Shown: positions 35,619 to 45,534, counted from the stretch's first letter. The stretch: DNA of 64,000 nucleotides from Firmicutes bacterium CAG:341 (GCA_000434995.1 FR895318.1:1-64000); one strand, 5' to 3'. Notes: generated by a model from the sequence alone, not told the origin. A program made the numbers and translations.

Positions 35619-38600
35619 TTAGTGAACAAATACGACATTTTCATCACCAAGAATCCTTTTAAGTTCTTTTAATTCTGTATTGTTAACTTCTACAAAACAT
35701 TCCCTCGGCTGAAGAACATACCGTTTATCATCAGTATAATAAAAATATAGAGGAATGTTACCGTCAAAAATATCAGTAACTCTTTTCGCCAAAATAATAT
35801 TTTCGTCATTTTCATTTTTAAAGCGCAAATACAGTGCAGCTTTTTTCTTTTTATGCGGTTCACTTTTTGTTTCTTTATTATTTGAAACATTATCGTTTTT
35901 ATATTTTCCGTTTTCAAAATCCGCATTTGACGGTGCTGTGCCGATAGAATACGCAAGTATTTTTGCATCCTTTTCCTCTTCAAGTGAAAGGTTGCCCGAC
36001 ACGGTTATAACACTTCCGGCATAAAGATAGTGCGAATATTTTTCAAGCGTTTTGGCAAAAACAATAACTTCAATTGAGCCATACAAATCCTCAATAGTAA
36101 CAAATGCCATTGATGAACCTGCTCTTGTCTGCTTTGTTGTAATATGGTTTATAATACCGCAGGTACGAACAAATGATTTATCCTTATACACGCTCATACT
36201 GTCATTTGCACTTTCCAAAAGCTCGCCTATATTAGCAAAGCCGAATTTTTCGCAAAGTTCGGTATATTTATCCATAGGGTGACCTGAAAGGTAAAGACCG
36301 GTCATTTCTTTTTCCATTTTAAGCAGCTCTGCTTTAGGAAATTCATCTACATTAGGAACATCAAATTCAAGCGGCGAATCATTACCGCCGAGTTCAAAAA
36401 AGCCGACCTGCCCGTATTGAGTGCGTTGCCTGTAATTTTCAATATTTGCAGCAATTGACGGTAAAGCCTGAAGCATTTGCCGCCTGTTTAAATCAAAACA
36501 GTCCATAGCGCCGCATCTAATCAAGCTTTCAACTGCACGGCGGTTAAAATGCTTGCCCTGCAAGCGCATACAGAAATCGGGCAAATCTTTAAATTCGCCG
36601 TTTTTTCTTTCCTTTACAATATCATCAACAAATTCTTTGCCGACATTTTTAATACCCAAAAGGCCGTAATTTATAATTTTTTTGTTTGCGGTAAAGCCCT
36701 GCATTGAAGTATTTATATCAGCCGGTGCAAGCCTGATACCAAGGCGCTTACATTCAGCCGTGTATCTTGCAATTTTATTTGATTGGTCAAGCACCGAAGT
36801 CATTAAAGCAGCCATAAATTCAGCCGGGCAGTAGCATTTTAAATATGCCGTTCTGTAAGCCACAAGCGCATAGCAAGCCGCATGCGATTTATTAAAAGCA
36901 TATTTTGCAAATTCAGACATTTGGTCAAAAATAGTGTTTGCGACTGTCTTATCAATACCGTTTTCTTCACATCCGAATATAAATGCTGTACGCTCTTTTT
37001 CCATTACATCAAGCTTTTTTTTGCTCATTGCCCTGCGCACAATATCCGCCCTGCCATACGAATATCCTGCAAGCTCGCGGAAAATTTGCATAACCTGTTC
37101 CTGATAAACCATGCAGCCATAAGTATTTTCAAGTATAGGCTTTAACTTATCGGTTAAATACTTCACCTTTTCAGGATTATGCGAGTTTTCAACAAAAGTG
37201 TCAATTTGATTTGCAGGGCCGGGGCGGTAAAGTGAAGTAGCGGCAATCAAATCTTCAAGCCTGGTCGGCTTCAAATTCATAAGCATACGCTTCATTCCGC
37301 TTGATTCAAACTGAAATACACCCTCTGTCTGCCCATTTGCAAACAGCTTGTACACTTTTTCATCATCAATAGCAATATTGTTTATATCAATACCGGCAGA
37401 TTTACTTGCATTATCTATTACAGTAAGGGTACGAAGCCCCAAAAAGTCCATTTTTAAAAGCCCGAGTTCTTCAAGAGAAGTCATAATATACTGCGTTACG
37501 GGAACACCGTCATTAGTAGCAAGCGGAACATACGAACTGACCGGGTCATGAGTAATTACTACACCTGCCGCGTGGGTGGATGTATTTCTCGGCATACCCT
37601 CCACCTTTTTTGCGGTTTCTATAAGTTCGTTTATCTGCGCATTTTCTTTCATAAGGGATGAAAGCTCTTTTGATTTATTTACAGCCTGCTCAATAGTAAT
37701 ATGAAAATCATTTGGCACAAGCTTGGCAACAGCGTCAACAGCAGCATAAGGCATACCCATCGCCCTGCCTACATCCCTGATTGCAGCTTTAGTGGCAAGT
37801 GTACCGAAAGTAACGATTTGTGCCACATGGTCTGCGCCGTATTTCTGCGTTACATAATCAATAACTTCGCCCCTTCTGACATAGCAAAAATCTATATCAA
37901 AATCAGGCATTGATACGCGCTCCGGGTTTAAAAATCGCTCAAAAAGCAAATTATATTTCATCGGGTCAAGATCGGTTATTTCCATACAATAAGCCGCAAT
38001 TGAGCCTGCACCCGAGCCTCTGCCCGGACCTACGGGAATACCCTTACTTTTTGCAAATGAAACAAAATCGGCAACGATCAGATAGTAATCCGTATATCCC
38101 ATTTTTTCAACCGTTTCAAGCTCATAATCAAGTCGGTCATAATATTCTTTAGGCGGATTTTGCCCGTATCTTTTTTTCATACCCTGCATACAAAGCATTT
38201 TGAAATATTCAAAATGGTTCATATTATCGGGTGTTTCATAATAAGGCAATTTCGTATGCCCAAATTCAAAATCAAAATTGCACATATCCGCAATAATTTG
38301 AGTATTATCAATTGCCTGTGGAGTATCGGCAAAAATTTCACGCATTTCCTGTTCGGTTTTAAGGTAAAATTCATCTGCGTGAAATTCAAGCCCGGTATCA
38401 TCACCGATGGTTTTATTGGTAGCAATGCAAATAAGCACCTGCTGTATTTTTGCATCTTGCTTTTCTATATAATGAACATCGTTTGTAGCAACAAGCGGTA
38501 TACCCGTTTCCCTTGAAATACGCTTTAACCCTTCGCATACTATTGCCTGTTCGCTTATTCCGTGATTTTGCAGTTCAAGATAATAATTTCCCTGCCCGAA

Positions 38601-39089
38601 AAGATCGTTATACCACTTTGAAATTCTAACCGCTTTATCATAATCTTTTTGAAGAAGAGCCTGCGGCACTTCACCTGCAAGGCAGGCTGAAAGGCATACT
38701 AACCCCTCGTGATATTTTTCAAGCAGCTCGTGGTCAATCCTCGGCTTAAAATAAAAGCCCTCGGTATATGCTTTTGATACCATTTTAATAAGGTTTTTAT
38801 ATCCCAGCTCGTTTTTACAAAGCAGAATAAGATGATTGTATTCCTTATCAAGCACCTTATCTTTATCAAATCTAATTCTCGGTGCAACATAAACTTCGCA
38901 CCCGATAATAGGCTTAATGCCCTCGTTTTTACACGCTTTATAAAAATCAACAGCCCCGTACATATTACCGTGGTCGGTAATTGCAAGAGACTGCATTCCA
39001 AGGCTCTTTGCACGCGCCACAAGTTGCCTGATACGGCAAGCACCGTCAAGCAAAGAAAACTCTGTATGTGTGTGCAAATGAGTAAACAT
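35619..39089 (-). CDS. dnaE: DNA polymerase III alpha subunit, DnaE type
   Basis: Replicative polymerase subunit, 1156 aa. N-terminal PHP domain (HTHTEFSLLDGACRI, TDHGNMYG), polymerase palm with the catalytic aspartates in PDFDIDF and around GPGRGSGAGS, the beta-clamp and finger regions, and a C-terminal OB fold (VRTCGIINHITT). No proofreading exonuclease domain, so it is DnaE, not PolC. In Firmicutes this enzyme extends RNA primers on the lagging strand. Lies between whiA (15 bp) and pfkA. Confidence 0.97.
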   Translation of the reverse strand: MFTHLHTHTEFSLLDGACRIRQLVARAKSLGMQSLAITDHGNMYGAVDFYKACKNEGIKPIIGCEVYVAPRIRFDKDKVLDKEYNHLILLCKNELGYKNLIKMVSKAYTEGFYFKPRIDHELLEKYHEGLVCLSACLAGEVPQALLQKDYDKAVRISKWYNDLFGQGNYYLELQNHGISEQAIVCEGLKRISRETGIPLVATNDVHYIEKQDAKIQQVLICIATNKTIGDDTGLEFHADEFYLKTEQEMREIFADTPQAIDNTQIIADMCNFDFEFGHTKLPYYETPDNMNHFEYFKMLCMQGMKKRYGQNPPKEYYDRLDYELETVEKMGYTDYYLIVADFVSFAKSKGIPVGPGRGSGAGSIAAYCMEITDLDPMKYNLLFERFLNPERVSMPDFDIDFCYVRRGEVIDYVTQKYGADHVAQIVTFGTLATKAAIRDVGRAMGMPYAAVDAVAKLVPNDFHITIEQAVNKSKELSSLMKENAQINELIETAKKVEGMPRNTSTHAAGVVITHDPVSSYVPLATNDGVPVTQYIMTSLEELGLLKMDFLGLRTLTVIDNASKSAGIDINNIAIDDEKVYKLFANGQTEGVFQFESSGMKRMLMNLKPTRLEDLIAATSLYRPGPANQIDTFVENSHNPEKVKYLTDKLKPILENTYGCMVYQEQVMQIFRELAGYSYGRADIVRRAMSKKKLDVMEKERTAFIFGCEENGIDKTVANTIFDQMSEFAKYAFNKSHAACYALVAYRTAYLKCYCPAEFMAALMTSVLDQSNKIARYTAECKRLGIRLAPADINTSMQGFTANKKIINYGLLGIKNVGKEFVDDIVKERKNGEFKDLPDFCMRLQGKHFNRRAVESLIRCGAMDCFDLNRRQMLQALPSIAANIENYRQRTQYGQVGFFELGGNDSPLEFDVPNVDEFPKAELLKMEKEMTGLYLSGHPMDKYTELCEKFGFANIGELLESANDSMSVYKDKSFVRTCGIINHITTKQTRAGSSMAFVTIEDLYGSIEVIVFAKTLEKYSHYLYAGSVITVSGNLSLEEEKDAKILAYSIGTAPSNADFENGKYKNDNVSNNKETKSEPHKKKKAALYLRFKNENDENIILAKRVTDIFDGNIPLYFYYTDDKRYVLQPRECFVEVNNTELKELKRILGDENVVFVH

Positions 39090-39104
39090 ATTATCTTCCT
39101 TTTT

Positions 39105-39995
39105 TTATAATTCCTTAGCTATTTCTACTATTTTTTTCAGCCTGTGATTAACACCGGAGCGTGAAAGCCCACTGATTTTAGACAGTTCTGCAAGCGACGC
39201 TTCCGGATTTTCCTGCCTTAAAAGTGCCATATCTTTAAGATCCGGTTTAAGGAAATCTAAACCTTTTTTCTCCTCTATTTTTTCAATAGCCGCGCTCTGT
39301 TCCCAACTCGCTTTAACAGTTCTTTCTATATTCGCCGCCTCACAGTTTGCCGTTCTGTTAGCCTTATTTCTAAGGTCTTTCACAATTTCTACATTCATCA
39401 TATCAAACATTGATGAACTCGCACCCATAATATAAAGGCAATCTTCAATAGCTTCGCTGTCTTTAAAATATACTATATTATACCCTTTTCTGTTAGCTGT
39501 TTTAGGGGAAAAGTCTATTTCTCCCAAAAGAGTAACAAGACTTTTTGATAAATTTAAAAAAGGAACCGTAAATTCCAAATGATAATCTTTATTAGGGTCT
39601 GAAACAGTACCGCAAGATAAAAATGCGCCCGCCAAAAAAGCCTTTTGGCAATTTTCGCAATCAAAATTAGAGTGATTTATTTTCAAACTGCCTTTGCTTT
39701 CATGGCCGAAAAAGCCAAGCACTTTATCGCAATTCGATTTATCGTTTATCATAACGGTATGACTTTTACCAAGCGGTGATGTTTTAACTTCGCATTTAAT
39801 ATTGCAATACTTTTCAACAAGTTTTGAATATCTGACTGCGATTTCTTTATTTTCGGTTTGAATTCCGACTCCGTAACTCGAAAAAGTTTTACCGAAAATG
39901 CACATTCCGTAAAGCATTGCTTTTTCGCAACAAGTACTTTCATATTCAATTTTTAATAATTCGCTTTTTACCTGCTGTGAAAATGACATTAACAT
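39105..39995 (-). CDS. whiA: Sporulation/division regulator WhiA
   Basis: DNA-binding protein, 296 aa, with an N-terminal LAGLIDADG-like fold (about residues 1-200, CQKAFLAGAFLSCGTVSDP) and a C-terminal helix-turn-helix (ASLAELSKISGLSRSGVNHR). In Firmicutes WhiA influences cell division and chromosome segregation. Its ATG at 39995 overlaps the rapZ stop by one base (TAATG), with no separate ribosome site. The usual yvcK (glmR) gene between rapZ and whiA is missing here. Confidence 0.95.
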   Translation of the reverse strand: MLMSFSQQVKSELLKIEYESTCCEKAMLYGMCIFGKTFSSYGVGIQTENKEIAVRYSKLVEKYCNIKCEVKTSPLGKSHTVMINDKSNCDKVLGFFGHESKGSLKINHSNFDCENCQKAFLAGAFLSCGTVSDPNKDYHLEFTVPFLNLSKSLVTLLGEIDFSPKTANRKGYNIVYFKDSEAIEDCLYIMGASSSMFDMMNVEIVKDLRNKANRTANCEAANIERTVKASWEQSAAIEKIEEKKGLDFLKPDLKDMALLRQENPEASLAELSKISGLSRSGVNHRLKKIVEIAKEL

Positions 39996-40867
39996 TACTT
40001 TCTGTTTATATCCCTGTGACTTACTGTTACATTATCCCATTTTTTTGAAAAATATTCTTTCAACGCTTCTGCAAATGCCACACTTCTGTGGTTACCGCCC
40101 GTACAGCCAATTGCAAAAACGATTTGGCTCTTGCCCTCTCTGATATAAAGAGGATTAAGAAAATCAAGAAAATCAATAAGCTTTTTAAGTAATTCTTTTG
40201 ACTCGTCAAATGAAAATACAAAATCGCTTACTTCTTTATCTAACCCTGTTTTATTACGCAACTTTTCATTCCAATATGGGTTTGGCAAGCATCTTACATC
40301 AATTACAAAATCTGCAGAATTAGGCACACCGTATTTAAAGCCGAAAGACATACAGTGAATATTCATATACTCCTTGGCATCCCCCATAAGAAGTTCTGTA
40401 AGCCTTGCACGAAGCTGGTGTGTATCAATGCCTGATGTATCAATAATATGGTCTGCCTTAAGTCTTAACGGAGCCAAAATCTCCCTTTCATAATCAAGAG
40501 CATTTTGAATATTACCGTTAAACTTATCTGCAAAAGGATGCTTTCTGCGTGTAAGCTTATATCGCTTAAGCGCTTCGGTATCATTTATATCGAGGTATAC
40601 AATTTTACAAGTGTAGCCATACTGCTCAACACTATCAATACTTGCGATGATTTTTTCAAATACATAGCCTGACCTAATATCTACAACCATTGCAACCTTT
40701 GGATAGTATTCGCTGTTATTTGCAAGTAGCGATACAAAGGTAGACATAAGCTCCGGCGGCATATTATCAATACAATAATATCCTGCGTCTTCCATAAATG
40801 CCATTGCCGATGACTTACCTGCACCGCTTACCCCTGTTATAATTATAAGTTCTTTACTGCTGTCCAT
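39995..40867 (-). CDS. rapZ: RNase adapter / nucleotide-binding protein RapZ
   Basis: A 290-aa YvcJ/RapZ protein. It has the P-loop GVSGAGKSSA (about residues 12-21), a Walker B-like VDIRSG segment, and the C-terminal sensor part with FAIGCTGGNHRSVAFAE. In enteric bacteria RapZ binds sRNAs and glucosamine-6-phosphate to steer GlmS; in Firmicutes the role is less clear. Coupled to whiA, next to murB. Confidence 0.95.
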   Translation of the reverse strand: MDSSKELIIITGVSGAGKSSAMAFMEDAGYYCIDNMPPELMSTFVSLLANNSEYYPKVAMVVDIRSGYVFEKIIASIDSVEQYGYTCKIVYLDINDTEALKRYKLTRRKHPFADKFNGNIQNALDYEREILAPLRLKADHIIDTSGIDTHQLRARLTELLMGDAKEYMNIHCMSFGFKYGVPNSADFVIDVRCLPNPYWNEKLRNKTGLDKEVSDFVFSFDESKELLKKLIDFLDFLNPLYIREGKSQIVFAIGCTGGNHRSVAFAEALKEYFSKKWDNVTVSHRDINRK

Positions 40868-40884
40868 ATTTTATACCTCTTGAT

Positions 40885-41784
40885 TTATTTTGTAACTCTG
40901 ATTTCCATTTCAAGCTTTACGCCTTTTTCTTTAAACACCGTATCACTGCAATACTTGCACAAATCAAGCACATCTTGGCAGCTTGCACCGCCTTTATTTA
41001 TAACAAAGCCCGCGTGCTTAACGCTTACTTGTGCGCCGCCTACGCTTTTGCCTTTGAGTCCGCACTCTTCAATAAGAGCGCCTGCAAAGTACCCCTCAGG
41101 TCGCTTAAAAGTTGAACCTGCCGACGGATATTCAAGCGGTTGCTTATCCCTTCTTCTCCTGATAAAGTCATCCATTTTAGCCTTTATTTCGGCACGCTCG
41201 CCCTTTTTTAGTTTTAAGTAAAGGCCTGTAATAATGCAATCATTATCATAATACACACTGTGACGATACGAAAGTTTCAGTTCATCCTTTTCAAGTGAGC
41301 CGACATTTCCGTCATTATCAATATGCTCACATTTATAAAGCACATCTTTCATCTCGCCGCCGTACGCACCGGCATTCATAAATGCCGCACCACCTGCCGA
41401 ACCTGGAATACCATAGGCAAATTCAAGCCCCGAAAGTGAATGTTCATAAGCAAAGCGGCAAAGTGAAATCAGCTTTGCACCCGCTTTTGCATATATAGTT
41501 TCATCATCAATAAGCCTAATATCCGAAAACGGCTCGCCGAGTATTAAAACGCAAGCATCTATTCCGCCGTCATCCACAAGAAGATTTGAGCCGTTGCCGA
41601 TAGCAATCAGCCTGACTTTCTCACTTTTTGCGCATTTTACAAATTCACCAATCTGCTCTTCATTTTGCGGATAAACAACAAGCCTTGCATTACCACCTAT
41701 TTTAAAGGTGGTATGAAGGCTCATTTTTTCATTTTCAAGATACTTGCAATTAAATTTTTTACATAGTTCAATTAACTGCTTCAA
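40885..41784 (-). CDS. murB: UDP-N-acetylenolpyruvoylglucosamine reductase
   Basis: Makes UDP-MurNAc by NADPH reduction, an early peptidoglycan step. The 299-aa flavoprotein has the FAD-binding half (TTFKIGGNARLVVYP, GNGSNLLVDDGG, FAYGIPGSAGGAAFMNAGAYG), the YRHSVY segment, the catalytic Ser in SAGSTFKRPEG, and a C-terminal Glu. Compact type II MurB length. 17 bp from rapZ and 15 bp from the ROK kinase. Confidence 0.96.
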   Translation of the reverse strand: MKQLIELCKKFNCKYLENEKMSLHTTFKIGGNARLVVYPQNEEQIGEFVKCAKSEKVRLIAIGNGSNLLVDDGGIDACVLILGEPFSDIRLIDDETIYAKAGAKLISLCRFAYEHSLSGLEFAYGIPGSAGGAAFMNAGAYGGEMKDVLYKCEHIDNDGNVGSLEKDELKLSYRHSVYYDNDCIITGLYLKLKKGERAEIKAKMDDFIRRRRDKQPLEYPSAGSTFKRPEGYFAGALIEECGLKGKSVGGAQVSVKHAGFVINKGGASCQDVLDLCKYCSDTVFKEKGVKLEMEIRVTK

Positions 41785-41799
41785 TATATCACCGAATTA

Positions 41800-42756
41800 T
41801 TATTTTACTTTGCCGAGGATAGCCGCACCGATAACACCTGCGTCATTGCCAAGCTCAGCTTTAACAATCTTTGTTTGAATTTTACTGTGGATAGAATATC
41901 TTTCAGACTGAACAAAGCGGCGAAGAGGCTTCATAAGTGTTTCACCCTCGTTGCAAATACCGCCGCCGATACAAATGATTTCAGGCTGAAGTGCGTTTAC
42001 GATATTGATAAGTCCGCAAGCAACATATTTGATGTAATCATCAACAACTTTAATACCTGCAATATCGCCAAGTCGCATAGCATCAAATGCAGTTCTGCCT
42101 GATACTTTGCCCTCTTCTTTAGCAAGCTTGTGCATAAGTGAATCCGGATATTCCTCCATAGCTTTTTTGGTCTGTCTGATAAGAGCGGTTGCAGATGCAT
42201 AAGCTTCCCAACAACCTTTACGACCGCAAGAGCATTGCTCCCCGTCAACAACTATTACCATATGGCCGCATTCACCGCCGGCATAGTTAACACCGTTTAC
42301 GATTTTACCGTCAATAATAACACCTGAGCCTACGCCTGTACCAAGGGTAACAGCCACAAAATCCTTTGCACCGTTGCCTACACCGGCATAAGCCTCACCA
42401 AGTGCCGCACAGTTAGCATCATTTTCAATATAAATCTTTTCTTCAGGCTTATTAAGTCTTTTTGCAAGCATAGTTCTTGCCGGAACATTATTAAATGCAA
42501 GGTTATTTGCAAATTCAATAATACCGTCTTGGTTTACAGTACCCGGTGTACCCATACCTACACTGTCAATATCAGCCATAGTCAAGTTTGCTGCTTTAAC
42601 TGCTTCTTCGCAAACCTCGGCAATATCATCAAAAATTTCATCAGCACTTCTTGGTGCATTTGTAGGAGTTTTTGATGTACCGATAATCTTATATTCATCA
42701 TCTACAACTGACGCAACAATATTTGTTCCACCTAAATCAATACCAATAGTATACAT
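41800..42756 (-). CDS. ROK-family glucokinase
   Basis: Phosphorylates glucose with ATP in the cytoplasm. The 318-aa protein starts with the phosphate loop GIDLGGTNIVAS, carries the ROK zinc site CSCGRKGCWEAYAS plus the preceding His in ECGHM, and the catalytic Asp in IENDANCAALGE. The lack of an N-terminal helix-turn-helix makes it a kinase and not a ROK repressor. Context with hprK and pfkA supports glucokinase; another hexose is possible. Confidence 0.9.
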   Translation of the reverse strand: MYTIGIDLGGTNIVASVVDDEYKIIGTSKTPTNAPRSADEIFDDIAEVCEEAVKAANLTMADIDSVGMGTPGTVNQDGIIEFANNLAFNNVPARTMLAKRLNKPEEKIYIENDANCAALGEAYAGVGNGAKDFVAVTLGTGVGSGVIIDGKIVNGVNYAGGECGHMVIVVDGEQCSCGRKGCWEAYASATALIRQTKKAMEEYPDSLMHKLAKEEGKVSGRTAFDAMRLGDIAGIKVVDDYIKYVACGLINIVNALQPEIICIGGGICNEGETLMKPLRRFVQSERYSIHSKIQTKIVKAELGNDAGVIGAAILGKVK

Positions 42757-42799
42757 TTTTCTAACCTCTTTATTTTAATTTATATCTGCAAAATTCGGC

Positions 42800-43762
42800 T
42801 TAACTTTGCCAAATTTCAATTTCCCTGTCAACAGGCTGAACATCATCCATCCCAAGACTCAGCATTAAATCTTTAGCCGCGTTATAACCCATTTTCTTTT
42901 GGCGGTTATTCATAGCAGCGGTTTCAACAATAACAGCAAGGTTTCTGCCCGGAGTAATCGGAACAGTCATTGCAGGAATTTTCACACCGAGAATATTCGC
43001 ATATTCATTATCAAGCCCGAGTCTGTCATAAGCCTTGGTAGAATCCCAAGCTTCAAGCTGAATAACCATATCTATCTTCTCACTTGGCTTTACTGCACCC
43101 ATACCGAAAATACGCCTTGCATCAATGATGCCGATACCGCGAAGCTCAACAAAATGGCGAATATTACTCGGCGAATTGCCACGCAGTGTTCTGTCATTTA
43201 TTTTTCTGATTTCAACAGCGTCATCGGCAATAAGTCTGTGGCCGCGCTTGATAAGTTCAATTGCGGTTTCGCTTTTACCTGCACCGCTTTCGCCTGTGAT
43301 AAGCACACCCTCACCGTAAACTTCAACCAAAACACCGTGCCGTGTAATTCTCGGCGCAAGTTCTGTGTTAAGAAATTCAATAAGCGCAGCCAAAAACGGC
43401 GAAGTTTCCTCCTCTGTTTTTAGAAGCGGAACTTCATGCTTTTTGCACGCTTCTAAAAGATAATCTGGTATTTCAAGACCTCTTGTAACAACTGCGGCAG
43501 CCGGGCAAAGTGAAAGCCAGCAATCAAGTGCCTTATCCCTTTCCTCTTCATTCATACTGCGAATAAAGCCTATTTCAGTCCAACCGAGAATTTGAATTCT
43601 CAACGAATCAAAATAATCAGTATATCCTGTTAAAACAATGCCGGGACGGTTAATTTCACTTGTGGTAATCAATATATCATCAGCAGATTTTGGCATAAAA
43701 ACCGTTTCAAGCTTATGAAAATCAATTATCTTTTCAAGCGAAACAGAATATGTTTGCGACAT
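42800..43762 (-). CDS. hprK: HPr kinase/phosphorylase
   Basis: Phosphorylates HPr at Ser46 in response to ATP and fructose-1,6-bisphosphate, setting catabolite repression through CcpA. From ATG 43762 the protein has 320 aa: an N-terminal domain (1-130), the P-loop GESGAGKSETAIELI, ADDAVEI, and the capping signature GIGIIDARRIFGMGA. The start is fixed by GGAGG 8 nt upstream; an ATG nine codons earlier has none. First gene of the operon ending at pfkA, so the regulator of catabolite repression is co-transcribed with two glycolytic kinases. Confidence 0.96.
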   Translation of the reverse strand: MSQTYSVSLEKIIDFHKLETVFMPKSADDILITTSEINRPGIVLTGYTDYFDSLRIQILGWTEIGFIRSMNEEERDKALDCWLSLCPAAAVVTRGLEIPDYLLEACKKHEVPLLKTEEETSPFLAALIEFLNTELAPRITRHGVLVEVYGEGVLITGESGAGKSETAIELIKRGHRLIADDAVEIRKINDRTLRGNSPSNIRHFVELRGIGIIDARRIFGMGAVKPSEKIDMVIQLEAWDSTKAYDRLGLDNEYANILGVKIPAMTVPITPGRNLAVIVETAAMNNRQKKMGYNAAKDLMLSLGMDDVQPVDREIEIWQS

Positions 43763-43794
43763 AATCCATTCCTCCAAATATACATTCAAAAAAT

Positions 43795-43823
43795 ATTATA
43801 AAGTATTTTATTAACTTAATCAA
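43795..43823 (-). promoter_or_regulatory. Promoter of the hprK-pfkA operon
   Basis: Minus-strand -35 TTGATT (43818-43823), 17-bp spacer, -10 TATAAT (43795-43800). A 30-bp leader with GGAGG follows. Confidence 0.75.
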
Positions 43824-43881
43824 GTGGAATTTTATTTTTTTATTATTTTTATTATATAAATATAAAATAAACTGCTAAATG

Positions 43882-43910
43882 TTTACAATTTGCTTTTTTT
43901 ATGATAAACT
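43882..43910 (+). promoter_or_regulatory. Promoter of the GT4 glycosyltransferase gene
   Basis: -35 TTTACA (43882-43887), 17-bp spacer, -10 TAAACT (43905-43910). Divergent from the hprK promoter. Confidence 0.55.
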
Positions 43911-43943
43911 TACTTAAATCATATTATTTACGGAGCATAAAAA

Positions 43944-45131
43944 GTGGAAAACAGAAAAAGACTGAAAATTGCTATCGGCACAGATGCTTTTCCGCCCACT
44001 ACCGACGGAATCAGCAATGTTGCACAAAGCTATGCTGATATTATAAATAAAAAATTCGGTGAAGCAGTAGTTGTAACACCTAAAAATCCAAATCAGCTTG
44101 ATTACAGATACGATTATCAAATTTACAGATATAAAAGCTGGTGGGTTCCATCAAAAGAGGGTTACAGTATAGGCTGGCCATTCAAAGACCAACTTCATCA
44201 AGATATTATTGATATGAATTTTGATATTCTTCATTCGCACGCACCGCTTGCCACAAGTTATTATTTCAGGCGCGTTGTTGAAAAGAAAAAAATCCCCACC
44301 GTTTTAACATATCACACAAAATATGAATATGATTTTGACAGACGAATCCCTACAAAACCTGCAAGGGATTTTGCGTACCGTTTCCTGCTCAATAATATAA
44401 ATGCGGCTGACGAAGTATGGGTAACGAGTAAGGGTACGGTAGATTCATTAAGAAAAGTAGGTTATACTGGCGATTATGTTGTTATGCCTAACGGTTGCGA
44501 CTTACCTGTTACCAATGTAAGCGATGATGATATTGCACTGATTAAAAGAAAACACAATATACCAAATGATGTTCCTCTTTTTATCTATACCGGCAGAATG
44601 ATTTGGTACAAAAATATAGAACTTATTCTTGATGCCTGTGCAATGCTTAAAAACGAAGGCAAAGAGTTTAGACTTATTATGCTCGGCTTCGGTGCTGATG
44701 AAAACGCCATTAAAAAGAAAATTCGTAAATGCGGGCTTTTCGATTATGTTATTTGGACAGGAAAAATATTAGACAGAAACGAACTTTTGGGATATTACGG
44801 AATTTCGGATTTACTTCTTTTCCCTTCAACATTTGATACAAACGGATTGGTTGTAAGGGAAGCCGCAGCTTGTGCAACGCCAAGCCTTTTGGTGCGTGGC
44901 AGTTGCGCGGCAGAAGGTGTGGAAGACGGAAAAACAGGCTTTTTATGTGTTGAAAGCGCACATTCCATAAGAAACACACTGAATACAATTATGGAAAATA
45001 AGGAATTGCTCAAAACAGTGGGCAAAAACGCGCAAAGCCAAATTTATATAAGCTGGGAAGATGCAGTTAAAAAAGCGTACGAGCGTTATTACACCGTAAT
45101 AGATAATTTTAAAACAAAAAATAACTTATAA
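43944..45131 (+). CDS. GT4-family glycosyltransferase
   Basis: Retaining glycosyltransferase with the GT-B fold, 395 aa. N-terminal acceptor domain (AIGTDAFPPTTDGISNVAQS, HSHAPLATSYY), C-terminal nucleotide-sugar domain with FIYTGRMIWYKN, FPSTFDTNGLVVREAAA (the EX7E region) and a final helix returning to the N-domain. Most like diacylglycerol glucosyltransferases or PimB-type mannosyltransferases of Firmicutes, so membrane glycolipid synthesis is likely but not proved. It starts with GTG at 43944 after an ACGGAG ribosome site. Monocistronic. Confidence 0.88.
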   Translation: MENRKRLKIAIGTDAFPPTTDGISNVAQSYADIINKKFGEAVVVTPKNPNQLDYRYDYQIYRYKSWWVPSKEGYSIGWPFKDQLHQDIIDMNFDILHSHAPLATSYYFRRVVEKKKIPTVLTYHTKYEYDFDRRIPTKPARDFAYRFLLNNINAADEVWVTSKGTVDSLRKVGYTGDYVVMPNGCDLPVTNVSDDDIALIKRKHNIPNDVPLFIYTGRMIWYKNIELILDACAMLKNEGKEFRLIMLGFGADENAIKKKIRKCGLFDYVIWTGKILDRNELLGYYGISDLLLFPSTFDTNGLVVREAAACATPSLLVRGSCAAEGVEDGKTGFLCVESAHSIRNTLNTIMENKELLKTVGKNAQSQIYISWEDAVKKAYERYYTVIDNFKTKNNL

Positions 45132-45217
45132 AACAACTATATACTTTATCAATTTTTTATGATAATAAAAATATAGACAAAAGGCTTATCAGATAGACAG
45201 CCGGCCTCTAAAAGAGC

Positions 45218-45261
45218 AAAAAATAACCGCTTGTTTTTCAAAAACAAAGCGGTTATTTTTT
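45218..45261. terminator. Bidirectional terminator
   Basis: Perfect 13-bp outer stem (45218-45230 and 45249-45261) with an inner TTGTT/AACAA extension. T runs occur at the end of the stem on both strands. It lies between the glycosyltransferase and the convergent small ORF. Confidence 0.88.
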
Positions 45262-45264
45262 CGT

Positions 45265-45534
45265 TTACAGCATATAAAACACCAATTGATTGACTTCCTC
45301 AAAATCGCACTTAAATTCCAAGTATTCTGAATAATCTACATATCTTGAGTATTTTTCTTCGGATGTCTTATCATAATTAACATCTTCAAAATTTCTTCCT
45401 CTGCTACCGTTATAAAGATTATTGCTTGCATTATCAAGCATATCAAGAAACTGCTTACGGATATTTTCTGTTCTTTTTTGCTCCATTTCCATAGCATTTC
45501 TAGCCGCCGTGTAACAAACAATTTGTTTTTTCAT
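45265..45534 (-). CDS. Hypothetical small protein
   Basis: An open frame of 89 codons encoding a polar, charged protein (MEQKRTENIRKQFLDML, then many Asp/Glu/Tyr) with no recognised domain, no signal peptide and no membrane helix. It ends 3 bp from a bidirectional terminator, which supports a real minus-strand gene. Against it: no ribosome site before ATG 45534, and that ATG lies inside the sigma-K-like -10 of the divergent cotJC gene. Internal ATGs at 45492 and 45486 are alternatives. Could also be chance. Confidence 0.4.
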   Translation of the reverse strand: MKKQIVCYTAARNAMEMEQKRTENIRKQFLDMLDNASNNLYNGSRGRNFEDVNYDKTSEEKYSRYVDYSEYLEFKCDFEEVNQLVFYML

